5,386 nucleotides of DNA from Candidatus Heimdallarchaeota archaeon (GTDB taxonomy: Archaea; Asgardarchaeota; Heimdallarchaeia; Heimdallarchaeales; Heimdallarchaeaceae): positions 1-5,386 of the forward strand of contig JAGLOH010000167.1 in assembly GCA_023139025.1 (NCBI GenBank), read 5' to 3'. Below, one piece after another: positions 1 through 4,686 of the stretch. Position 1 is the first letter of the stretch; every line of letters begins with the position of its first letter. The translations under genes were made by a program, and so were the position numbers. The notes beneath the pieces were generated by a model. The model saw nothing but the letters and a program-made list of their open reading frames with translations, did no database searches and was not told the origin of the DNA.

Positions 1-2
1 AA

Positions 3-1058
3 TTGGATTGGAAGAAATTCATGGAATATAAATTCGAATCTGAAGAGATAACATTTATGGAGAAAATACTTGTCTTAGTCGCAGGAGGGATTGAATCAGG
101 AAAACTTACCTTTGAAGATCTAGATATCCTCAATGTTCTCGGTTCTCTTGCTCAGAAACTAGAGATGATTGAAGAGACAATTGTATTTTATCAAACTGTA
201 GTTAAAATTGATTCAAAGAATGTTGTTTCTATGTATAATCTGGGTCTTCTTTACGCTAAAATAGGTAAATTTGATGAAGCTATTCAACAGCTTAAAACTA
301 TTCTACAATATGATGAGAGCCATCTTGCTACTATAATCAAATTAGGGGATATGTTTTTCCACGGTAAAAATGATTTTGATTCAGCTGCTGAATACTATCA
401 ACGAGCTTTTGATCTCCAACCAGATGACTGTCAAACAGGTCTCAAGCTTGCATCAGTTCTAAGTAAGAAAGAATCATTTGAAGAAGCAACTCACATTATT
501 TTTACTCTTTTGAAAGATAATAATGAAGATCCTGATTTATGGTTAAATTATGCTGTTTTACTCGTTAAACAAGTGAAATTCGATGAAGCTTTAGAAGCTT
601 ATAATAAAGCTCTGAATCTCGCTCCAGAAGACTGGAACTTCCGAGAAAAAGCTGAAAGCGAAAAAGATAGAGTAGAACAGATAGTTAATGCGCCAGAGTA
701 TACAGAAATCGATGATGAAAATCTCAAAGTTATGGTTGGCGAAGATAAGAAAATCAATTTGATAAAATTATTCATATTTGCACAAGACCCGCTTGAAGAT
801 GAGGTGTTTATGGCTATCTTTGACTGGTTTAAGACAAGTAAACAAAAATACCAAGTTGCTGAAGGAATTATGCCAAAGTATGGAAGTATTATGAATCCTG
901 AAGAATTCCCACTTGACCCATTAAGAGCTCAATCTTTTGCAGAAATAGTCTGGGGAGAACAGTTTGAATCAGAACTATTATTAGCGACATTCCATCATGA
1001 ATTGTATGATTTGGATAATTATGGTAAGATAATCTTTTTTATGGAAGCAGAAAGTTAA
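3..1058 (+). CDS. Tetratricopeptide-repeat (TPR) protein, probably 5'-partial
   Basis: A soluble, acidic, helical repeat protein with no signal peptide or membrane segment. About five TPR units of 34 residues are visible at roughly residues 43-74, 75-108, 109-142, 143-176 and 177-210 (counting from position 3). They show the usual signature (W/Y-N-L-G..Y...G.F-DEA...Y..A....P), clearest in YNLGLLYAKIGKFDEAI and in LNYAVLLVKQVKFDEALEAY. A charged capping helix follows at about 211-228. The last ~115 residues are not TPR, and I do not recognise the domain. TPR arrays bind proteins or peptides; the partner is unknown. The first in-frame codon in the window is TTG at 3, so the frame may continue to the left. 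ATG at 21 and ATG at 57 are alternative starts and neither has a convincing ribosome-binding site. The stop is 3 bp from the stop of the convergent flippase gene. A role in the neighbouring glycan locus is guesswork. Confidence 0.85.
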   Translation: MDWKKFMEYKFESEEITFMEKILVLVAGGIESGKLTFEDLDILNVLGSLAQKLEMIEETIVFYQTVVKIDSKNVVSMYNLGLLYAKIGKFDEAIQQLKTILQYDESHLATIIKLGDMFFHGKNDFDSAAEYYQRAFDLQPDDCQTGLKLASVLSKKESFEEATHIIFTLLKDNNEDPDLWLNYAVLLVKQVKFDEALEAYNKALNLAPEDWNFREKAESEKDRVEQIVNAPEYTEIDDENLKVMVGEDKKINLIKLFIFAQDPLEDEVFMAIFDWFKTSKQKYQVAEGIMPKYGSIMNPEEFPLDPLRAQSFAEIVWGEQFESELLLATFHHELYDLDNYGKIIFFMEAES

Positions 1059-1061
1059 GAC

Positions 1062-2687
1062 TCAATTTGCTTTAGCATTATTTTTTGTTACTCCCATATT
1101 TTTGAAGTAATTTCTTGCTATATTTAACAAGAATTGTATATCTTCTCTTGTTATTAGCTTGAACACTAGAACAGCTATTGCGAAAACAATAGTAGCTATA
1201 CCAAACGAGATCAGTATGTTTAGATTATTGTTAAGGAAAGTAAATGCTAGGTAATAGAGAATAGCACCAATACTTGCTGAAAATACCATTACACCAAAGA
1301 GAGATGACGTTATTTTCTTTGGATAATCAACTTTGAAATATCTTTGAGAGACAATAGCTAACCCCAAAAAATAAATTGTTCTTCGAACTAGATAAGCTGC
1401 ACCTAAAGCTAACAAACCATCAAACGGCATAATGAAGTAAGCAGTAAGTACTGCAAGTAAAACTGCAACAACTCCCACTATCAAGTTCCAATAATTTTTG
1501 AAGTATAAGGAATGACCATAATTCCGGATATTTCCCATATATTGTACGAATATTGATAACAGAAGAAGTGGTATGACGGCTAAACTAGGTAAATAATCCA
1601 CTAATGTTAATAGAAGTATAATGTATGGAGAAAAAGCAAATAAAATCAGAACTATTGGAAACATGAAAATCAAGAATAATTTGAAGATCTGAATAGACAT
1701 TTTTCTCATTGAATCATAATCATCACGTTCGAAAAATTTCAAAATTACAGGTCTGTAAACCAGACCAAAGATGTTGCCGGCTATAAGAAAGAGATTCACA
1801 ACTGTGAGAGCCCCATACCGGTACAAAGCTATTACTTCAGTACCTGTTAAGTTGATTGCATTTGACAACATAAAACCTGGGATTTTAGCTACTGGTAAAG
1901 CAGGATTAAGCCAAGTTTGTGATGTAATATAAAGTAAAATTGCTAAATCAAATCCATACATTAAGAATCCATTTATGTATACTGGCAAAGAATATTCTAA
2001 TATCTTCTTCAATTCAGCTTTAGAGAATTTTCCAATTCCAATATCGCGGATAATCACAACCACACTAAAAACAGCTACAGATATCTCTGATACAGCTAAA
2101 CTTGCTACTAAACCAAATACCCCCCATTTAAAAACTAAAACGAAAAGAATACCAAAAGGTAATTGAAGTACAACTCTCATTAAGATGATAACAGCGTAAA
2201 ATCTGCTGTTTTGTAATGAAGTTGCAATTGAAAAGCATATAGTACTGAATAGTTGAGCTATAACAAATCCAGCAACCAAAATTAAAGAAAATACGAATCT
2301 ATCAGAATTCGGAAATAAAAATTGTTGTCCAGTAACAAAAAATGCTATTAGAATTCCTAAAATGACTATAACTTCCATTATAATAAAAGAAACAAATCCA
2401 GTGAAAATGAAATCCTTCAGATTTTCAATAATGCCTTTTGTTTTATACCGAATTGCATATCTGTTTATCGCAGAAGGAAAACCCAAAGCTGCAAAACTCA
2501 TGATTAAAGTTATTGCTGATAGGATAACTGTATATTCTCCCATTTCATTTAAAGATAAAACATTTGTGAAAATTTTAGTAAAAACAATTCCGAACATCTT
2601 TGCAATCAAGAAAGATATTAAGAAAGTGACGATAAACTTCGTACTACTTCCTTGATCAAGTAAAGTTTTTTCGGTTGTTGTTTTCAT
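1062..2687 (-). CDS. Polysaccharide/oligosaccharide flippase, Wzx-like (MATE/MVF superfamily)
   Basis: A 541-residue polytopic membrane protein with about 12-14 hydrophobic helices, in line with the RfbX/Wzx group that flips lipid-linked oligosaccharides across the cytoplasmic membrane. The N-terminal half has the family pattern: a first helix ending near K39 (FTKIFTNVL), then EMGEYTVILSAITLI, then an ALGFPSAINRYAIRY motif around residues 67-81, matching the G-L-P..I.RY signature of the family. A positively charged loop at about 214-229 precedes the second helical bundle (LEYSLPVYINGFL). IALYRYGALTVVNLF at about 286-300 matches the usual VGLY...A segment. It is longer than a typical Wzx (about 420-500 aa), partly because of an extended loop at about 256-285. 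The start ATG has GTGAT 3 nt upstream. Next to pseI and spsF-like genes it probably exports a nonulosonate-containing glycan or its lipid-linked precursor. The exact substrate cannot be read from the sequence. Confidence 0.88.
   Translation of the reverse strand: MKTTTEKTLLDQGSSTKFIVTFLISFLIAKMFGIVFTKIFTNVLSLNEMGEYTVILSAITLIMSFAALGFPSAINRYAIRYKTKGIIENLKDFIFTGFVSFIIMEVIVILGILIAFFVTGQQFLFPNSDRFVFSLILVAGFVIAQLFSTICFSIATSLQNSRFYAVIILMRVVLQLPFGILFVLVFKWGVFGLVASLAVSEISVAVFSVVVIIRDIGIGKFSKAELKKILEYSLPVYINGFLMYGFDLAILLYITSQTWLNPALPVAKIPGFMLSNAINLTGTEVIALYRYGALTVVNLFLIAGNIFGLVYRPVILKFFERDDYDSMRKMSIQIFKLFLIFMFPIVLILFAFSPYIILLLTLVDYLPSLAVIPLLLLSIFVQYMGNIRNYGHSLYFKNYWNLIVGVVAVLLAVLTAYFIMPFDGLLALGAAYLVRRTIYFLGLAIVSQRYFKVDYPKKITSSLFGVMVFSASIGAILYYLAFTFLNNNLNILISFGIATIVFAIAVLVFKLITREDIQFLLNIARNYFKNMGVTKNNAKAN
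1081..1086 (+). terminator. T6 tract downstream of the TPR gene
   Basis: A run of six T on the + strand starts 23 nt after the TPR stop codon, inside the 3' end of the convergent flippase gene. Archaeal RNA polymerase can terminate at short U-tracts without a hairpin, and no stem precedes this one. It is a weak candidate, because T-runs of this size also arise by chance in AT-rich DNA. Confidence 0.3.
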
Positions 2688-2690
2688 ATA

Positions 2691-2695
2691 ATCAC
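2691..2695 (-). promoter_or_regulatory. Ribosome-binding site of the flippase gene
   Basis: GTGAT on the minus strand lies 3 nt before ATG 2687. It matches the 3' part of the archaeal Shine-Dalgarno complement (GGAGGTGAT) and supports this start. The usual purine core GGAGG is absent, so it is a weak site by bacterial standards. Confidence 0.45.
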
Positions 2696-2728
2696 GTTAA
2701 AGATAGTATTGTAGGGGTGTATCTCTTT

Positions 2729-2738
2729 TTAAAAATAT
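2729..2738 (-). promoter_or_regulatory. Candidate TATA-like element for the flippase gene
   Basis: On the minus strand the sequence reads ATATTTTTAA, with its first base 51 nt upstream of the ATG. An archaeal TATA box at this position would place the transcription start about 25 nt downstream and leave a short leader containing the GTGAT site. Near-identical elements lie 57 nt upstream of the acyltransferase gene and 58 nt upstream of the spsF-like gene. The assignment rests on that recurrence and spacing only. Confidence 0.4.
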
Positions 2739-2748
2739 CTAATTAGAT
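2737..2748. promoter_or_regulatory. 12-bp perfect palindrome ATCTAATTAGAT, possible operator
   Basis: ATCTAATTAGAT is its own reverse complement. It overlaps the upstream edge of the flippase TATA-like element by two bases, where a factor B recognition element or a dimeric regulator would sit. It may be an operator for a helix-turn-helix dimer, but no second copy was seen in the window and AT-rich palindromes of this length do arise by chance. Confidence 0.3.
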
Positions 2749-2948
2749 TAGGATGAAAAACATTTCCTAAGAGTTTGAAAAAGACATCTAGAGTGCAAAG
2801 ATTGATTTTGAGAAACTATTTTATATGTGGTATATGAGTTCTATGTTCCCTGAAACAACAAAAACAAAATTTACTTAGAGCAAAGAATATAACACATAAA
2901 AACTTACGCTAGAATTTCGAAGATTCAACCGAAGGAGTCTACGATTAT

Positions 2949-3005
2949 ATGGATCAGAAATTCAAACCAAAGTTATTTGAACATGATAATCTGAATGATT
3001 ATTAA
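2949..3005 (+). CDS. Possible 18-residue small ORF, doubtful
   Basis: ATG at 2949 opens 18 codons ending in TAA. The peptide is MDQKFKPKLFEHDNLNDY, charged and soluble-looking. GAAGGAG at 2931-2937 ends 11 nt before the ATG, a plausible but wide ribosome-binding spacing. The frame is open back to 2913 with similar composition. It could be a small peptide, a leader peptide upstream of the acyltransferase, or the surviving end of a decayed gene. I recognise no family. The evidence is too thin to treat it as real without conservation. Confidence 0.15.
   Translation: MDQKFKPKLFEHDNLNDY
2986..3002. repeat. Inverted repeat ATAATC-N5-GATTAT
   Basis: Two perfect 6-base arms separated by TGAAT lie 17 nt upstream of the TATA-like element of the acyltransferase gene. 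The position suits an operator, but short AT-rich repeats are common by chance. Confidence 0.25.
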
Positions 3006-3018
3006 ACAAAACAACCAA

Positions 3019-3027
3019 ATATTTTAA
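3019..3027 (+). promoter_or_regulatory. Candidate TATA-like element for the acyltransferase gene
   Basis: ATATTTTAA has its first base 57 nt upstream of ATG 3076, one base different in spacing from the similar element before the spsF-like gene (58 nt). It sits in CCAAATATTTTAATAAA. A start site about 25 nt downstream would leave a leader of about 25 nt that includes the AGGTGG ribosome-binding site. Confidence 0.4.
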
Positions 3028-3064
3028 TAAAAACAAACTATGTTTATTTTAATATTCAATTAAT

Positions 3065-3070
3065 AGGTGG
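3065..3070 (+). promoter_or_regulatory. Ribosome-binding site of the acyltransferase gene
   Basis: AGGTGG lies 5 nt before ATG 3076. It matches the AGGTG core complementary to the 16S rRNA 3' end and fixes this ATG as the start. Confidence 0.6.
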
Positions 3071-3075
3071 TTTAG

Positions 3076-3510
3076 ATGAAAAATTGGAAAGAAGAATTTC
3101 TCAAATGGATAGACTTTGAGCCTAATGAATTTCATCAATTTGTATGGATAAGAGGTAAGCCGAAAATTGGTGAGAATGTTTACATCGGTTTTTTTTCTGT
3201 CATAAACGCAAAAGATAGTTCCATTGAAATTGGAGATAATTGTGATATCTCTACTTTTGTAAGTATAAGCTGTGCGGATAGTCACAAAAGGTGTATTGGG
3301 CTTTCAGAAGAAATTGAAAGGAAACCTATAGTTCTAGAAAATAATGTTTTTGTTGGTTCTCATAGTGTAATAAAAGGAGGAGCTCATATCGGACATCACT
3401 CAGTGGTAGCAGCTGCTACAGTCGTTGATCCTGTAAAAATACCGCCTTACTCACTTATAATTGGGAATCCTATGAAAGTTAAGGAAGGATATTATAAGGA
3501 TAAACTCTGA
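3076..3510 (+). CDS. Left-handed beta-helix (hexapeptide) sugar acyltransferase
   Basis: A cytosolic 144-residue protein of the hexapeptide-repeat acyltransferase family, which moves acetyl groups from acetyl-CoA to sugar amino or hydroxyl groups, usually as a homotrimer. Hexapeptide turns are visible at about residues 29-45 (KIGENVYIGFFSVI), 50-64 (IEIGDNCDISTFVSI) and 85-117 (IVLENNVFVGSHSVI and AHIGHHSVVAAATVV). The protein ends with IPPYSLIIGNP (122-132), the classic closing strand of WbbJ/Maa/NeuD-type enzymes. H70 in CADSHKR, on a loop interrupting the helix, is at the place of the catalytic histidine of the xenobiotic/maltose acetyltransferase group; this is by analogy. The substrate is unknown. 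The usual pseudaminate N-acetyltransferase, PseH, belongs to the GNAT family, so this one may O-acetylate the nonulosonate or N-acetylate another sugar of the glycan. It converges with pseI, 6 bp away. An 8-T run at 3189-3196 falls in the coding region. Confidence 0.88.
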   Translation: MKNWKEEFLKWIDFEPNEFHQFVWIRGKPKIGENVYIGFFSVINAKDSSIEIGDNCDISTFVSISCADSHKRCIGLSEEIERKPIVLENNVFVGSHSVIKGGAHIGHHSVVAAATVVDPVKIPPYSLIIGNPMKVKEGYYKDKL

Positions 3511-3520
3511 GCGAGTTTAT
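3500..3520. terminator. Hairpin spanning both convergent stop codons
   Basis: ATAAACTC at 3500-3507 and GAGTTTAT at 3513-3520 form a perfect 8-bp stem with a 5-base loop (TGAGC). A G-U pair and a G-C pair could extend it outward. The loop contains the TGA of the acyltransferase gene, and the right arm contains the TAA of pseI. Because the stem reads the same on both strands, it could act as a shared transcript-end structure. No T-run follows directly on either strand, so it is not a standard intrinsic terminator. Confidence 0.4.
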
Positions 3521-4566
3521 TCGATTAAATCCCAGCTTAAAGGAGTTCCCTTTTTTATGTTATCTTTAGTTTTTTTCCCAAGAACATTCTTGAGCTCCTT
3601 TGGATGAAGTCCATAACCAGGTCTTACAGATCTCACATTTTCTTCAGAAAGTATTTCACCTTTTTCAATATCCTTTGAAATAAAAAGAGAACGAGATAAT
3701 TCTTTGTTTTTTTCCATTTTTGTTGTTACAGTATATTCCTCTTTTCCTAGTGATTTTTCCACTTCTCTGATTGACTTTACCATCTCTTCAAATTCTGTTG
3801 GTTCAAGAGAAAAAGCAGAATCAGGACCCCCTTGATTTCTATCTAAAGTCAGATGTTTTTCAATTAAACATGCACCTAAAGCTACTGAAGCTACAGGTAC
3901 AGAGATGCCTAGAGTATGATCTGACAGCCCCACTAACTTTCCAAAAGTTTCCGAAAGATAGGTGATATTTCTTAAATTGATATCTTCTAAAGGGGAGGGA
4001 TAAGAAGAAGAACATTTAAGCAAAATGATATCTTTGTTTCCAGCTCTCTCGCATGCTTTGATTGCTTCCTGTATATCCTCTTCAGTAGCAATTCCAGTTG
4101 AAATAATAACTGGTTTGGATTTTGAAGCTACATATTCAATCAGAGGGATATCAGTAATTTCAAAAGAAGCTACTTTAAACGCAGGAACATTTAATTTTTC
4201 CAGAAAATCAACAGCAGATTGATCAAATGGAGAAGAGAAAAATATCAAACCTAATTCATTAGCAAGTTCTTGCAGTTTTGGTTGCCAATCCCAAGGTGTA
4301 TAAGCTTCTTGATAAAGTTCGTAGAAGGTTTTTCCATCCCAGATAGTGCCTTGTTTAAGCTTAAAGTATTCGTTATCACAATCTAGAGTAATTGTATCAG
4401 GAGTATAGGTTTGTAGTTTGATCGCATCAGCTCCTGCCTCCTTTGCAGCTTTAACAATTTTTACAGCAAGATCATAATCTTGTAAATGGTTAGCAGATAA
4501 TTCTGCAACTATAAAAACGGGATGACCTTCTCCAATCAACCTATTTCCTATTTTTACTTCTTTCAT
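3517..4566 (-). CDS. pseI: Pseudaminic acid synthase (NeuB family)
   Basis: A cytosolic enzyme that condenses phosphoenolpyruvate with 2,4-diacetamido-2,4,6-trideoxy-L-altrose to give pseudaminic acid. At 349 residues it is full length. Residues 1 to about 285 form the NeuB TIM barrel and about 288-349 the SAF (antifreeze-like) domain. Expected residues are visible: E22 in VAELSANH, K50 in AIKLQTYTPDTITL, K131 in AFKVASFE, metal-ligand histidines H217 (GLSDHT) and H238 (IEKHLTL), D250 in GGPDSAFSLEP, and R315 in VRSVRPGYGL, the SAF arginine that reaches the neighbouring subunit's active site. The segment LDCDNEYFKL..GTIWDGKTFYELYQEAYTPW (about 61-92) is the pattern I associate with PseI rather than sialate (NeuB) or legionaminate (LegI) synthases, so I favour pseudaminate. 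A related nonulosonate remains possible. The ATG is preceded by AGGTG. The gene diverges from the spsF-like gene, which fits the next pathway step. Confidence 0.93.
   Translation of the reverse strand: MKEVKIGNRLIGEGHPVFIVAELSANHLQDYDLAVKIVKAAKEAGADAIKLQTYTPDTITLDCDNEYFKLKQGTIWDGKTFYELYQEAYTPWDWQPKLQELANELGLIFFSSPFDQSAVDFLEKLNVPAFKVASFEITDIPLIEYVASKSKPVIISTGIATEEDIQEAIKACERAGNKDIILLKCSSSYPSPLEDINLRNITYLSETFGKLVGLSDHTLGISVPVASVALGACLIEKHLTLDRNQGGPDSAFSLEPTEFEEMVKSIREVEKSLGKEEYTVTTKMEKNKELSRSLFISKDIEKGEILSEENVRSVRPGYGLHPKELKNVLGKKTKDNIKKGTPLSWDLIE
3551..3576 (+). terminator. T6 and T7 tracts downstream of the acyltransferase gene
   Basis: Two + strand T-runs, at 3551-3556 (six T) and 3570-3576 (seven T), lie 41 and 60 nt past the acyltransferase stop, within the antisense of the pseI 3' end. 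Serial U-tracts are typical archaeal termination signals. They also encode lysine codons of pseI on the other strand, so coding use alone might explain them. Confidence 0.35.
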
Positions 4567-4571
4567 AAGTG

Positions 4572-4576
4572 CACCT
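4572..4576 (-). promoter_or_regulatory. Ribosome-binding site of pseI
   Basis: AGGTG on the minus strand is 5 nt before ATG 4566 and supports that start codon. It matches the same part of the anti-Shine-Dalgarno complement as the site of the acyltransferase gene. Confidence 0.55.
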
Positions 4577-4595
4577 GGTCTGGATTTCTTGGAAA

Positions 4596-4603
4596 TTATA
4601 TAA
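4596..4603 (-). promoter_or_regulatory. Alternative promoter element for pseI (TTATATAA / TATAAT)
   Basis: TTATATAA is a perfect palindrome about 30 nt upstream of the pseI ATG; on the minus strand 4600-4595 reads TATAAT. As an archaeal TATA box it would start transcription near the AGGTG site and truncate it. As a bacterial -10 box it would start near 4588 and leave a suitable 22-nt leader, but I find no good -35 at the right spacing. It competes with the element at 4624-4638. Confidence 0.3.
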
Positions 4604-4623
4604 TTGACATATGTTAATCTCTA

Positions 4624-4638
4624 TTAAAATATTTTTAA
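4624..4638. promoter_or_regulatory. Near-symmetric TATA-like element between pseI and the spsF-like gene
   Basis: TTAAAATATTTTTAA reads ATATTTTTAA on the + strand from 4629 (58 nt before ATG 4687) and ATATTTTAA on the minus strand from 4632 (66 nt before ATG 4566). The two half-elements overlap. It matches the elements proposed upstream of the flippase and acyltransferase genes, so it may be one TATA box used in both directions. A bacterial alternative for the + strand is TTGACA at 4604-4609 with TAAAAT at 4625-4630, spaced 15 nt. Confidence 0.4.
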
Positions 4639-4673
4639 GTAAATGAGTCTAATTCTTAAATATAAGTTATCTT

Positions 4674-4678
4674 AGGAG
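4674..4678 (+). promoter_or_regulatory. Ribosome-binding site of the spsF-like gene
   Basis: AGGAG lies 8 nt before ATG 4687, a normal spacing, and supports that start. Confidence 0.6.
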
Positions 4679-4686
4679 TCAATTAG

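Larger units (their letters stand above)
2688..3075. other. Divergent intergenic region, 388 bp
   Basis: This stretch separates the leftward flippase from the rightward acyltransferase. It contains the flippase ribosome-binding site and TATA-like element, the palindrome at 2737-2748, an 18-codon reading frame at 2949-3005, an inverted repeat at 2986-3002, and the acyltransferase TATA-like element and ribosome-binding site. The part from 2753 to about 2900 reads on the + strand as peptide-like segments broken by in-frame stops (TAA 2768, TAG 2789, TAG 2876, TAA 2897), which may be debris of a lost gene. I see no tRNA, terminal inverted repeats or CRISPR-type repeat. Confidence 0.6.

Noticed and set aside
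241..620. Recurring GATGAAGCT stretches as a DNA repeat
   Set aside because: They encode the F-DEA core of successive TPR units, so the repetition is explained by the protein.
1975..2655. Two + strand open frames (1975-2166 and 2362-2655) inside the flippase gene
   Set aside because: They are antisense to a strong full-length membrane protein gene, have no ribosome-binding site or recognisable domain, and read like the reverse of hydrophobic codons.
3049..3285. Minus strand frame of 78 codons over the acyltransferase start
   Set aside because: It is antisense to well-supported hexapeptide repeats, lacks a family signature and would have to end in the promoter region.
3771..4222. Two + strand frames (3771-3965 and 4025-4222) inside pseI
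   Set aside because: They lie opposite conserved PseI motifs and have no independent coding evidence.
4604..4630. Bacterial-type promoter TTGACA-N15-TAAAAT upstream of the spsF-like gene
   Set aside because: The boxes look good but the 15-nt spacer is short, and the ATATTTTTAA element recurs at matching distances before other genes. It is kept only as an alternative if the source proves bacterial.
4655..4666. CTTAAATATAAG as a TATA box for the spsF-like gene
   Set aside because: A start about 25 nt downstream would fall at the ATG and remove the AGGAG ribosome-binding site, which is well placed.
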